A DNA stretch of 64,000 bases from JAJXWB01 sp964634325. Lineage in GTDB: Bacteria > Pseudomonadota > Alphaproteobacteria > Rhizobiales > Beijerinckiaceae. The stretch is from positions 62,001-126,000 of the forward strand of contig CAZWJF010000001.1 of NCBI GenBank assembly GCA_964634325.1. Reading direction: 5' to 3'. Below are positions 39,002-47,788 of this stretch, piece by piece; the stretch's first letter is position 1; each line of letters begins with the position of its first letter. Both the position numbers and the translations under genes were made by a program. Below the pieces are notes generated by a model. It saw nothing but the letters and a program-made list of their open reading frames with translations. It searched no databases and had not been told where the DNA came from.

Positions 39002-40149
39002 TATCCCGGGCGGACCGTTCCCCCATTTCCGACTGGCTCTGGACAGTCGACCGCTGGTTGCTCGGCGCCCTCGGCCTTCTGATGGTGTGCGGGCTCGTGT
39101 TCGGTATGGCGGGGTCGCCGCCGGTCGCCGAGCGCCTGCATCTGTCGACGTTCTACTTCGTCAACCATCAGGCCATGTATCTCGTCCCGGCGATCGCCGT
39201 GCTGATCGGGTCGTCGTTCCTGTCGCCGCGTCAGGTCCGGCGCACGGCGCTGGTCGTGTTCATCGTATCGATGGCGCTCGTTTTCGCCGCCCTGCTGTTC
39301 GGCGCGGAAGTCAAAGGCGCGCGCCGCTGGATTTTCGGCATCCAGCCGTCGGAATTCGTGAAGCCGGCCTTCGCCGTTCTCGCGGGGTGGGCGTTCTCGG
39401 AAGGCGCGCGGCGGCGCGACATGCCCGCTAATCTGCTGGCGATCCTCATCCTGCCGGCGACGGTCGTGCCGCTCGTGCTGCAACCGGACTTCGGCCAGAC
39501 CATGCTGATCTCGCTGGTCTGGGGCGCCTTGTTCTTCATGGCCGGCCTGCACTGGTTCTGGGTCGCCGGCATCGGCGGCGCAGGCGCGAGCGCGGTCGTG
39601 CTCGCCTACAAATTCGTGCCGCATGTGCGCGCGCGCATTCTCAAGTTCCTGGAGCCGCAGGCGGCGGGCGGCGTGACGGATACGTTCCAGGTCGACACCG
39701 CGCGCGACAGTTTCATCGCTGGCGGCTGGTTCGGGAAAGGTCCGGGCGAAGGCACGCTGAAGCGCATCCTGCCGGATAGCCACACCGATTTCATTTTCGC
39801 GGTCACCGGCGAGGAATTCGGCGTCATCGTTTGCATCATGCTGGTGACGCTGTTCGCCTTCATCGTCATCCGCGGCCTGTCGAACGCAGCGAAGAACGAA
39901 GATCCGTTCTGCCGGTTCTCGGCGGCGGGACTGACCATGCTGTTCGGCATCCAGAGCTGCATCAATCTGGCGGTGAACCTGCATCTGATGCCCGCCAAGG
40001 GCATGACGTTGCCTTTCATCAGCTACGGCGGTTCGTCATTGATCTCGCTGGCGCTCGGCATGGGCTTCCTGATCGCGGTGACGCGCAAGAGGCCGCGCAC
40101 GGAAGTGTTGATGGACGCTGCGCTCGAACCGGCTCACTCGCACGCATGA
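38998..40149 (+). CDS. ftsW: Septal peptidoglycan polymerase FtsW (SEDS family)
   Basis: A 383-residue membrane protein with about ten spans. SEDS signatures: KGARRWIFGIQPSEFVKPAF near residue 102, QPDFGQTMLISLVWG, then GPGEGTLKRILPDSHTDFIF in the large periplasmic loop region and LPFISYGGSSLISLALGMGF near 337. It polymerises lipid II at the septum with FtsI. The start ATG, four bases inside murD, gives a short charged cytoplasmic N-terminus (MISRADRSPISDWLW). Confidence 0.95.
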   Translation: MISRADRSPISDWLWTVDRWLLGALGLLMVCGLVFGMAGSPPVAERLHLSTFYFVNHQAMYLVPAIAVLIGSSFLSPRQVRRTALVVFIVSMALVFAALLFGAEVKGARRWIFGIQPSEFVKPAFAVLAGWAFSEGARRRDMPANLLAILILPATVVPLVLQPDFGQTMLISLVWGALFFMAGLHWFWVAGIGGAGASAVVLAYKFVPHVRARILKFLEPQAAGGVTDTFQVDTARDSFIAGGWFGKGPGEGTLKRILPDSHTDFIFAVTGEEFGVIVCIMLVTLFAFIVIRGLSNAAKNEDPFCRFSAAGLTMLFGIQSCINLAVNLHLMPAKGMTLPFISYGGSSLISLALGMGFLIAVTRKRPRTEVLMDAALEPAHSHA

Positions 40150-41243
40150 GCGACAATTCGATCATGGTGGCCGCCGGCGGAACGGGCGGCCATCTCTTTC
40201 CGGCCGAAGCGCTGGCGCATGCGCTGCGCGCACGCGGGTTCGCCGTCGATCTTGCGACGGACACGCGCGCTGAGAAATACGGACAGGCGTTTCCGGCGCG
40301 CGCGATCCACGCGATCCCGGCGGCGACGCCGACCGGCGGCGGCGCGGTGGCGCGCGCCAAGGCGATCGCGACGCTCGGGCGCGGCGTCCTGTCTTCGCTT
40401 GCGCTCCTCAAGCGCGTAAAGCCCGTGGTCGTCGTCGGGTTCGGCGGCTATCCGACGGTGCCGCCGCTGGTCGCTGCGAACCTGCTGCGCATCCCCAGCG
40501 TGTTGCACGAGCAAAACGCAGTGATGGGACGGGCGAACCGATTTCTGGCCGGCCGGGTCGATCGGATCGCGACTGGCTTCAGGCTCGCGCGGGCGGAGAG
40601 CGCGGTCCTCGACAAGGCGGTTGTCACCGGCAATCCGCTGCGCCCCGCCGTACTGGAGGCGGCCAAGCGGCCTTACCCGACGTTCGAAGGCGGCGCTCTC
40701 CATGTGCTCGTCACAGGGGGCTCGCAAGGCGCAAAGGTCTTTTCCGACATCGTGCCTGCGGCAATCGAGGCGCTGACCGCCGACGAACGCGCGCGCATCC
40801 GGCTGGTTCAGCAAGCGCGCGGCGAGGATCGGACGCGCGTGGCGGAAACCTATGCGCGGATCGGATTTCAGGCGGAAGTCGAGCCGTTCTTCAAGGACTT
40901 GCCAGACCGGATCGCGGCGTCGCATCTGGTCGTCGCGCGGTCCGGCGCGTCGACGGTGGCCGAACTCGCCGCGATTGGCCGCCCGGCTATCCTGGTGCCG
41001 TTTCCCTTCGCGCTCGACGCCGATCAGGCGGCCAATGCGGCGGAACTCGCCCGCACGGGCGCGGTCGAAGTGATCGACCAGAAACAGTTTTCGGTCGAAC
41101 GCCTGACAGGCCTGCTGAGAGCTGCGCTCGCCGATCCGCAAGGCTTGACGAAGCGGGCGGAAGCCGCCAAGAGCGCAGGCATTCTGGACGCTGCGGAGCG
41201 TCTTGCCGACATCGTCGTCGGCCTCGTCCGATCCAAGGGTTGA
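40146..41243 (+). CDS. murG: Lipid II synthase, UDP-GlcNAc transferase MurG
   Basis: A 365-residue GT28 enzyme on the inner face of the membrane. Motifs: AAGGTGGHLFPAEALA near residue 8, GFGGYPTVPPLVAA near 98, LHEQNAVMGRANR, VTGGSQGAKVFSDIVP near 196 and ARSGASTVAELAAIGRPAIL(V) near 265. It converts lipid I to lipid II. The start overlaps the ftsW stop by 4 bp. Confidence 0.96.
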   Translation: MSDNSIMVAAGGTGGHLFPAEALAHALRARGFAVDLATDTRAEKYGQAFPARAIHAIPAATPTGGGAVARAKAIATLGRGVLSSLALLKRVKPVVVVGFGGYPTVPPLVAANLLRIPSVLHEQNAVMGRANRFLAGRVDRIATGFRLARAESAVLDKAVVTGNPLRPAVLEAAKRPYPTFEGGALHVLVTGGSQGAKVFSDIVPAAIEALTADERARIRLVQQARGEDRTRVAETYARIGFQAEVEPFFKDLPDRIAASHLVVARSGASTVAELAAIGRPAILVPFPFALDADQAANAAELARTGAVEVIDQKQFSVERLTGLLRAALADPQGLTKRAEAAKSAGILDAAERLADIVVGLVRSKG

Positions 41244-41248
41244 ACCTG

Positions 41249-42649
41249 ATGAAACTGCCGCGCGATCTCGGCCCCATACATTTTGTCGGCATCGGCGGCA
41301 TCGGCATGTCCGGCATCGCGGAAGTCCTGATCAATCTCGGCTACGCCGTGCAGGGATCGGACGCCGCGGAGAACGCCAACGTCAAACGTCTGGCGGACAA
41401 GGGCGCGAAAGTCTTCGTCGGGCATTCCGCAAACAATCTCGGCGACGCCGGCGTCGTGGTCGTCTCGACTGCGATCAAGCGCGACAATCCCGAACTCATC
41501 GCTGCGCGCGAGAAGCGCCTGCCGGTGGTGCGCCGCGCCGAAATGCTCGCGGAGCTGATGCGGCTCAAGCAATGCGTCGCGATCGCCGGCACGCACGGCA
41601 AGACGACGACGACGTCGATCGTCGCCACGCTGCTCGACGCCGGCGGCCTCGATCCGACCGTCATCAACGGGGGCATCATCAACGCCTACGGCACCAACGC
41701 GCGGCTCGGCCTCGGCGACTGGATGGTCGTGGAGGCCGACGAGAGCGACGGCACGTTCCTGAAACTGCCGGCCGACGTCGCTATCGTCACCAATATCGAT
41801 CCCGAACATCTCGATCACTTCAAGACGTTCGACGCGATCAAGGAGGCCTTCCGGCAGTTCGTCGAAAACCTGCCGTTCTATGGCTTCGCGGTCATGTGCC
41901 TCGACCATCCGACCGTGCAGGAACTGGTCGGCAAGATCGAGGATCGGCGCGTCATCACCTACGGCGAAAATCCGCAAGCCGACGTGCGGCTGCTCGACGT
42001 GGACCTGACCGGCGGCGTGTCGCGTTTCAACGTGCTGGTGCGCGACCGAAAGTCCGGCGCGGCGACGTATCTGGAAAATCTCGTGATGCCGATGCCTGGC
42101 CATCACAACGCCCTCAACGCGACGGCGGCGATTGCGGTTGCGATGGAGCTCGGTCTGTCGGCCGAACAAATCCGCAAGGCGCTCGCCTCGTTCGGCGGCG
42201 TGAAGCGGCGATTCACCCGCACGGGCGAATGGAACGGCGTGGCGATCTTCGACGACTACGGGCATCATCCGGTCGAGGTCTCCGCAGTGCTGCGCGCAGC
42301 GCGGGCCTCCACCAAGGGGCAGGTGATCGCCGTGGTGCAGCCGCATCGTTATACGCGGCTGCAGAGCCTGTTCGATCAGTTCGCCACCTGCTTCAACGAC
42401 GCCGATACGGTGATCGTCGCCGACGTCTACGCCGCAGGCGAACAGCCGATCGAGGGCGTCGACAAGAACGCGCTGGTCGCCGCGATCACAGCGCACGGAC
42501 ATCGTCAGGCGATCGCGCTGGACAAGCCGGACGATCTGCCACGCCTTGTGAAGGAGATCGCGCGGCCCGGCGATTACGTCGTGTGTCTCGGCGCGGGCAA
42601 CATCACGCAATGGGCCTACGCGCTGCCGGCGCAGCTGGCGGCCGGGTGA
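41249..42649 (+). CDS. murC: UDP-MurNAc:L-alanine ligase
   Basis: A 466-residue Mur ligase, first of the series. HFVGIGGIGMSGIAEVL near residue 11, AGTHGKTTTTSIVATLL near 112, EADESDGTFL near 171, and DDYGHHPVEV near 340. An in-frame TTG at 41240 would overlap murG by 4 bp as other junctions here do, but the ATG at 41249 gives the family-typical MKLPRDLGPIHF and is chosen. A glutamine amidotransferase gene, not murB, follows directly. Confidence 0.96.
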   Translation: MKLPRDLGPIHFVGIGGIGMSGIAEVLINLGYAVQGSDAAENANVKRLADKGAKVFVGHSANNLGDAGVVVVSTAIKRDNPELIAAREKRLPVVRRAEMLAELMRLKQCVAIAGTHGKTTTTSIVATLLDAGGLDPTVINGGIINAYGTNARLGLGDWMVVEADESDGTFLKLPADVAIVTNIDPEHLDHFKTFDAIKEAFRQFVENLPFYGFAVMCLDHPTVQELVGKIEDRRVITYGENPQADVRLLDVDLTGGVSRFNVLVRDRKSGAATYLENLVMPMPGHHNALNATAAIAVAMELGLSAEQIRKALASFGGVKRRFTRTGEWNGVAIFDDYGHHPVEVSAVLRAARASTKGQVIAVVQPHRYTRLQSLFDQFATCFNDADTVIVADVYAAGEQPIEGVDKNALVAAITAHGHRQAIALDKPDDLPRLVKEIARPGDYVVCLGAGNITQWAYALPAQLAAG

Positions 42650-42653
42650 GGTC

Positions 42654-43355
42654 GTGAGCGGTCGCTGCATCGCCATCCGGCACGTCGCCTTCGAGGACGC
42701 GGGCGTCCTTGCGGACGTTCTGGCGGCGCGCGGCTGGAGCCTCGACTATTGCGAGGCCGGCGTCGAGGCGATAGACGCCCGGCGGATCGAGGCGGCCGAC
42801 CTTCTGGTTATTCTCGGCGGCCCGATCGGCGTCTACGAAACGCGCGAATATCCGTTTCTCGTCGATGAGATCGATGCGTTGCGCGCCCGGCTCGCTGCGG
42901 ATCGCCCGACGCTCGGCGTCTGTCTCGGCGCGCAGATGATCGCCGCGGCGCTCGGCGCGCGCGTCGCGGGGGGGCCGGCCAAGGAAATCGGCTATGCGCC
43001 GGTCGCGCTGACGCAGGAGGGCGCGTGTTCGGTTCTCGCGCCGCTCTCTGGCGAACAGGTTCTGCACTGGCACGGCGACAATCTCGATCTGCCGGAGGGA
43101 TGTGCGCGGCTGGCCTTTACGGAGGCGTGTCCGGTTCAGGCGTTCTCAAGCGGGCCGCGTATTCTCGGTCTGCAATTCCACATCGAGGCGCGTGCGACGC
43201 GGATCGAGCAATGGCTGATCGGCCACGCCGTCGAACTTGGTCGCGCATCGATCGATCCTGTTTTCTTGCGCAAGCAGGCGCGCGAGATCGGCCCCGCGAC
43301 CGAGGCGATCGGGCGGCGCGTTCTCGAGGCCTGGCTTGATGGAGCCGTAGCGTGA
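42654..43355 (+). CDS. Class I glutamine amidotransferase (GMP-synthase-like), embedded in dcw cluster
   Basis: A 233-residue protein starting with GTG at 42654, four bases after the murC stop, and overlapping murB by 4 bp, so it is fully integrated in the operon. The triad of class I amidotransferases is complete: Cys90 in GVCLGAQM, His176 and Glu178 in LQFHIEA; the oxyanion region LVILGGPIGVYETREYPF lies near residues 52-69. No synthetase domain is attached, so it either hydrolyses gamma-glutamyl bonds or supplies ammonia to a partner. This GATase type is often annotated GMP synthase, glutamine amidotransferase domain, but the true GMP synthase (GuaA) is a two-domain enzyme. It is unlike GatD of the MurT-GatD amidating complex as far as I can see. 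Confidence 0.82.
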   Translation: MSGRCIAIRHVAFEDAGVLADVLAARGWSLDYCEAGVEAIDARRIEAADLLVILGGPIGVYETREYPFLVDEIDALRARLAADRPTLGVCLGAQMIAAALGARVAGGPAKEIGYAPVALTQEGACSVLAPLSGEQVLHWHGDNLDLPEGCARLAFTEACPVQAFSSGPRILGLQFHIEARATRIEQWLIGHAVELGRASIDPVFLRKQAREIGPATEAIGRRVLEAWLDGAVA

Positions 43356-44275
43356 CTTTTCCAGACATCACGCCCGCCTTGCGGGCCGGCATGCCCGAAT
43401 TGCGCGGGCGTCTGTCCGCCAACGAACAGCTCGCGCCGTTCACCTGGTTTCGCGTCGGCGGCCCGGCGCAAGCGCTGTTTCAACCGGCCGACGAGGAGGA
43501 TCTGTCCTATTTCCTGTCGCGGCTGCGGCCGGACATTCCGGTTCTCGTCGTCGGCCTCGGTTCGAATCTGATCGTTCGCGACGGCGGCGTTCCGGGGGTC
43601 GTGATCCGGCTGGGCGGCAAGGCATTTTCCGACATTGTCGTCGAGGAAGGCCACAGACTTCGGGTCGGCGCGGCTGCGCCCGACCGGTTCGTCGCCAAGC
43701 GCGCGGCGGAGCTCGGCATCGACGGGCTGGCGTTTCTGTCGGGCATCCCCGGCGCCATCGGCGGCGCCTTGCGCATGAACGCCGGCGCGCACGGCGGCGA
43801 AACCAAGGATGTGCTGATCGAGGCGCGCGGCGTGGAGCGCTCCGGCGAGATCATCGAAATCAGCAACGCCGGCATGGGTTTCTCCTATCGCCATTCCGGC
43901 GCTCCGAAGGATGTGATCTTCACGCAGGCTCTGTTTCAGGGCAGGGCGGGCGATAAATTCGCGATCCTCGCCGAGATGGAGCGCATCACCGAGGCGCGCG
44001 AGAAATCGCAGCCGATCCGCGAGAAGACTGGCGGCTCGACGTTCAAGAATCCGCCGGGAAACAAGGCCTGGCAGCTCGTCGACCAAGCCGGTTGCCGCGG
44101 GCTCGTCGTCGGCGACGCGCAGGTCAGCGAAATGCACTGCAATTTTCTGATCAATCGCGGCAAGGCGGCAGCCGCCGATATCGAGGCGCTCGGCGAGGAG
44201 GTGCGCCGACGCGTGCGCGAGACGAGCGGCGTCGAGCTCGAGTGGGAAATCAAGCGCGTCGGCGTGGCGGCGTGA
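43352..44275 (+). CDS. murB: UDP-N-acetylenolpyruvoylglucosamine reductase
   Basis: A 307-residue FAD enzyme that reduces UDP-GlcNAc-enolpyruvate to UDP-MurNAc. Motifs: APFTWFRVGGPAQALF near residue 29, LGSNLIVRDGG near 67, SGIPGAIGGALRMNAGAHGG near 130 and the catalytic Ser loop KTGGSTFKNPPG near 227. The pattern fits the short alphaproteobacterial and Gram-positive-like type rather than the longer enterobacterial type. It starts with GTG inside the preceding stop. Confidence 0.95.
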   Translation: MTFPDITPALRAGMPELRGRLSANEQLAPFTWFRVGGPAQALFQPADEEDLSYFLSRLRPDIPVLVVGLGSNLIVRDGGVPGVVIRLGGKAFSDIVVEEGHRLRVGAAAPDRFVAKRAAELGIDGLAFLSGIPGAIGGALRMNAGAHGGETKDVLIEARGVERSGEIIEISNAGMGFSYRHSGAPKDVIFTQALFQGRAGDKFAILAEMERITEAREKSQPIREKTGGSTFKNPPGNKAWQLVDQAGCRGLVVGDAQVSEMHCNFLINRGKAAAADIEALGEEVRRRVRETSGVELEWEIKRVGVAA

Positions 44276-44280
44276 AGTCG

Positions 44281-44415
44281 AACGCGGCGCGAAACTCCCT
44301 TCGCGCGGGGATTCGGGAGAGGGCCGGGGTGAGGGGCGCGAACGCAAATGTGCGCTGATGGGATCGCCCCTCGCGCTGATCCGCTCCCTGCTGGCGGGCA
44401 GAGGGGAGGCGGGAG
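44281..44415. repeat. Palindromic repeat-like intergenic element between murB and the membrane gene
   Basis: The segment is purine-rich with nested inverted repeats: GAGGGGCG (44331-44338) pairs with CGCCCCTC (44365-44372), and GGGAGAGGGCCGGGGTGAGGG nearby has the look of REP-type elements widespread in high-GC alphaproteobacteria (CCCTCACCCCGGCCCTCTCC in reverse). Only one copy is seen in this window, so repetitive status is inferred from resemblance. Confidence 0.45.
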
Positions 44416-45907
44416 TGCGTCCGGCGCGTCCTTGTCGATTTTCCTCGGCTCGCGGGCGCTCGCCGCGATGATCGTCGCTCTGGCGATTGCGCAGCAGGCG
44501 GCAGGCCATCTCAACGGCGACGATTCGTGGTTCATCCTGTTCGCCGAGCGCGTCGCGAACGGCGCCAAGGCCTATGTCGACATTTCCGATCCGAATCCAC
44601 CGGCAGGCTTTCTGGCGTACATGCCGGCGGTCCGCGCGGCGCGTTGGCTTGGCGGCTCCGCCGAATTCTGGACGGTCGTCGAGACGTTTCTCGCAGCCTT
44701 CTGTTCGCTCGCCCTGAGCGGCGCGATCCTGCGCGCGACGCGTACGCTCGCGCCAGATGAGACGGGCCTTTGGCGCAACGCCGCCCTCTGGCTCGTGCTG
44801 CTCGCGGCGGGTTTCGGTTTTGCGGAGCGCGAACATTTCGCGCTGATCGCCTTCCTGCCGTTTGCAGCGGCCGCCATGGCGCGCGCGGAAGGCGCCAGAC
44901 CGCCGCTCGCTCTCGCGTTCGTTGCTGGCCTCGGCGGCGGGATCGCGCTCTGTTTCAAACCTTATTTCGCTCTGCCGATCGCAGCCGTCGTCCTGTTCGC
45001 GGGCTGGCGGCGCCGCGCGCCCTCGACCCTGTTCGCGCCCGAGAATTTCGCCGTCGCGGCGACGGCCGTCGTCTATGGCTTGTTCGTCTGGTTGCGTTAT
45101 CCAGATTACGTCTGGGGCGTCGCGGCGCTGGCGACGGAAGTCTACGCTCCGGCGCGTTACGGCTTCTGGCAGGTCGCGGCCTCGCCGCCGTTCCTGTTCA
45201 ATGCGGCTGCGCTGGTCGCGGTTGGCGTCGGCATGGCCTACGCCGGTTTCGAGGCGCGCGCCGCGCTGCTCGCCGCCGCGTCGGCCGGTTTTCTGGCGAC
45301 CTACGTCATTCAGGCGAAGATCTGGTTCAACCACGCCTATCCCGGCGAGGCGCTCGGCGTTCTGGCGCTGGTCGCGCTCGTGACGGGTCGTCTGGCCACG
45401 TCGCCGGAGGCCGCGTCGCGGCTGGGGCGCATGGCGCTGCTGCCTGCGTTGATCCTTGCGCCGTTCCTGATGGCGGCCCAAATGAATTTGCCGGGCGCAG
45501 AAGAATATCCGGGCCTCACAGCCGCCGTGCGAGCGAATGCGCCTGCGCGGCCGAAAATCGCGGTCCTCGCCCAGCAACTCGACGTCGGCCATCCGCTGAC
45601 GCGCCGGGTCGGCGGCCGATGGATCGGCCGGCGCAACGCCCTGTGGGTCGACAATTGCGTACGCCAGATCCTGTCCACGCAGAAGGTCGACGAGGAGACG
45701 CGGGCGCGGCTCTTGGCCTATGCGGCGGAAGAGCGGGCCGAACTCGCCGAAGACGTCGCGAAGGGCAAGCCGGACATTCTTCTGGTCGAGACGCCGCAGC
45801 TGCGGCAATGGGCGCAGGGCAAGCCGGAATTCGCGCATCTGCTGGACGGGCTCGTCCGGAAGGCGCAAGTGGGCGATATCGAGATTTGGGCGCGAGCGGG
45901 CGGCTGA
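44348..45907 (+). CDS. Multi-pass membrane protein, GT-C glycosyltransferase-like, embedded in dcw cluster
   Basis: Up to 519 residues with about ten hydrophobic segments, then a soluble C-terminal domain (about 390-519) ending VGDIEIWARAGG. Near the N-terminus GHLNGDDSWFILFAERVANG and then YVDISDPNPPAGFLAY resemble the first periplasmic loop of GT-C enzymes of the ArnT/PMT kind, in which an acidic pair follows TM1. The first 28 codons lie in the palindromic repeat and look non-native (MCADGIAPRADPLPAGG); TTG at 44432 or ATG at 44468, at the start of TM1, may be the real start. GAGGGG stands 11 bp before 44348. Donor and acceptor are unknown; the position suggests an undecaprenyl-linked sugar or envelope glycan. 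Confidence 0.68.
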   Translation: MCADGIAPRADPLPAGGQRGGGSASGASLSIFLGSRALAAMIVALAIAQQAAGHLNGDDSWFILFAERVANGAKAYVDISDPNPPAGFLAYMPAVRAARWLGGSAEFWTVVETFLAAFCSLALSGAILRATRTLAPDETGLWRNAALWLVLLAAGFGFAEREHFALIAFLPFAAAAMARAEGARPPLALAFVAGLGGGIALCFKPYFALPIAAVVLFAGWRRRAPSTLFAPENFAVAATAVVYGLFVWLRYPDYVWGVAALATEVYAPARYGFWQVAASPPFLFNAAALVAVGVGMAYAGFEARAALLAAASAGFLATYVIQAKIWFNHAYPGEALGVLALVALVTGRLATSPEAASRLGRMALLPALILAPFLMAAQMNLPGAEEYPGLTAAVRANAPARPKIAVLAQQLDVGHPLTRRVGGRWIGRRNALWVDNCVRQILSTQKVDEETRARLLAYAAEERAELAEDVAKGKPDILLVETPQLRQWAQGKPEFAHLLDGLVRKAQVGDIEIWARAGG

Positions 45908-45932
45908 GGCCGACAAGCCGGGGACGAAGCAA

Positions 45933-46856
45933 ATGGCCAAACATGTCGCGGTGCTGATGGGCGGATGGGCGTCGGAGCGGGCGGTGTCGCTGCGGTCCGG
46001 CGAAGCCTGCGCCAAGGCGCTGGAGAGCGTCGGCTACCGCGTCACCCGGGTCGACGTCGGGCGAGACGTGGCCGAGGTTCTGGCGAAGCTCAAGCCGGAC
46101 GTCGCCTTCAACGCCCTGCACGGTCCGGGCGGCGAGGATGGAACGATTCAGGGCGTGCTCGAGGTGCTGCGCATCCCCTACACCCATTCGGGCGTCCTCT
46201 CCTCGGCGCTCGCGATGCAGAAGGACAAGGCCAAGACGATTCTGGCCGCCGCCGGCGTGCCGGTGCCAGCCGGCAAGGTCGTCAGCCGGTTCGAGGCGGC
46301 GAGGGCGCATGTGCTGCCCGCGCCCTACGTGCTGAAGCCGGTCGCGGAAGGATCGTCGTTCGGCGTCTTCATCGTCAAGGAAGGCCGTTCCCATCCGCCT
46401 CAGGAGCTGGTTTCGACGGAATGGACCTATGGCGACATGATGCTGGCGGAGAAATTCGTCGACGGCCGGGAACTGACCTGCGCCGTGATGGGCGACCGCG
46501 CCTTGGGCGTGACCGAGATCAAGCCTGTTTCCGAAGCGTTCTACGGTTATGACGCAAAGTACGCAAAAGGCGGATCAATTCACGTCGTGCCCGCTCAAAT
46601 TAAAGAAAATATTTACCAACAGATTCAAGAGTTGGCAGTTGTGGCGCACAGAGCGCTCGGCTGTCGCGGCGTGAGCCGGACGGACTTTCGATACGACGAC
46701 CGCCCCGGAGGTACGGGCGAACTCGTCGTGCTGGAGGTCAATACCCAGCCGGGCATGACGGAAACGTCTCTGGCGCCGGAGTTGGCGGCCCATGCGGGCC
46801 TCTCGTTCGGCGAGCTGGTAAAATGGATGGTGGAAGACGCGTCCTGCGATCGTTGA
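45933..46856 (+). CDS. ddl: D-alanine:D-alanine ligase
   Basis: A 307-residue ATP-grasp enzyme. HVAVLMGGWASERAVSLRSG opens the protein (residues 4-23), NALHGPGGEDGTIQGVLEVL is near 66, PYVLKPVAEGSSFGV near 133, the omega-loop FYGYDAKYAKGG near 204 with the Tyr expected in D-Ala-specific ligases, and VVLEVNTQPGMTETSL near 266. It makes the dipeptide used by MurF. Its 3' end overlaps ftsQ by 34 bp, the largest overlap in the cluster. Confidence 0.96.
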   Translation: MAKHVAVLMGGWASERAVSLRSGEACAKALESVGYRVTRVDVGRDVAEVLAKLKPDVAFNALHGPGGEDGTIQGVLEVLRIPYTHSGVLSSALAMQKDKAKTILAAAGVPVPAGKVVSRFEAARAHVLPAPYVLKPVAEGSSFGVFIVKEGRSHPPQELVSTEWTYGDMMLAEKFVDGRELTCAVMGDRALGVTEIKPVSEAFYGYDAKYAKGGSIHVVPAQIKENIYQQIQELAVVAHRALGCRGVSRTDFRYDDRPGGTGELVVLEVNTQPGMTETSLAPELAAHAGLSFGELVKWMVEDASCDR

Positions 46857-47788
46857 CGGAGCAGCTTGCTGCCCCGTTCGCTTTCGCTGTTGCGCGTCCG
46901 CAACTCGCTTCGTCGCCTTCCGCGCCGCGTCCGGCGCCCCGCAGCCGCCTCGTACGCGCTCAACGCAGGAGTCGAATCGAACGTCTTCATGCGGCCGCCC
47001 GCCACCCGCTGGCGACCGGCGCGCTGCTGGTCGGCGTGCTAGCCGGCTCGTTCATGTATGGAGCGGTGCGCGGCGGCGCGTACGACCAGTTCATTCACGA
47101 GGTCGGCACGCCCGGAGACCTGATCGCGCGCGCATTCGGCATGGGGATCGAGACCGTCACGATCTCCGGCATCAGCGAGCTCAAGGAGACGGAAATTCTG
47201 GCTTACGCCGGCGTGAAGGCGCGCAATTCGCTGCCGTATCTCGACGCCGTGGCGATGCGCGGGCGGCTGATGTCGGTTCCGCTCATCCGAGACGCGGAAG
47301 TCCGTAAGTTCTATCCCAACCGGCTGGCGATTTCGGTCGTCGAGCGGCAGCCCTATGCGCTGTGGCAGAAGGACGGACAGATTTCGATCGTGTCCGCCGA
47401 CGGTATGCCGATCGACACGATGCACGACGACCGCTACGCCAACCTGCCGTTGATTGTCGGCGACGGCGCCAATCAGCGTATCGACCAGTATCGCAAGATC
47501 GTCGAAGCGGTCGGCGACCTTGCGCCGCGCATCAAGGCCGGCGCGTTGGTTTCGGGACGGCGTTGGTCCCTGTTCTCGACGAACGGCGTCGAAATCCGCC
47601 TGCCCGAACTCGATCCGGAAGGCGCGGCTGCGGGCTTTGCGCGCATGCAGCGCGACTACCGGATTCTCGACAAGGACATCGTCGCGGTCGATCTGCGCGT
47701 CCCCGGGCGCGTCGAGGTTCAGTTGAGCAGCGAGGCGGCGAGCGCCCGCCTCGAGAGTTTATCCCGCAAGACCAAAGGAAAGGTCTGA
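46823..47788 (+). CDS. ftsQ: Cell division protein FtsQ
   Basis: A 321-residue bitopic protein. A basic cytoplasmic head of about 60 residues (RLVRAQRRSRIERLHAAARH) precedes one span (about 63-83). The POTRA domain follows: VTISGISELKETEILAYAGV near 112 and the FtsQ signature EVRKFYPNRLAISVVERQPY near 155. It recruits FtsL and FtsB/FtsI to the divisome. The ATG lies within the ddl reading frame end; the stop shares its last base with the ftsA ATG. Confidence 0.94.
   Translation: MDGGRRVLRSLTEQLAAPFAFAVARPQLASSPSAPRPAPRSRLVRAQRRSRIERLHAAARHPLATGALLVGVLAGSFMYGAVRGGAYDQFIHEVGTPGDLIARAFGMGIETVTISGISELKETEILAYAGVKARNSLPYLDAVAMRGRLMSVPLIRDAEVRKFYPNRLAISVVERQPYALWQKDGQISIVSADGMPIDTMHDDRYANLPLIVGDGANQRIDQYRKIVEAVGDLAPRIKAGALVSGRRWSLFSTNGVEIRLPELDPEGAAAGFARMQRDYRILDKDIVAVDLRVPGRVEVQLSSEAASARLESLSRKTKGKV

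Noticed and set aside
41240..41248. TTG start of murC overlapping murG
   Set aside because: Possible by analogy with other 4-bp overlaps, but the ATG nine bases later matches the family N-terminus.
43136..46015. A 959-codon antisense frame across murB and the membrane gene
   Set aside because: Same codon-bias artefact; it crosses several real genes and the repeat element and shows only charged low-complexity sequence.
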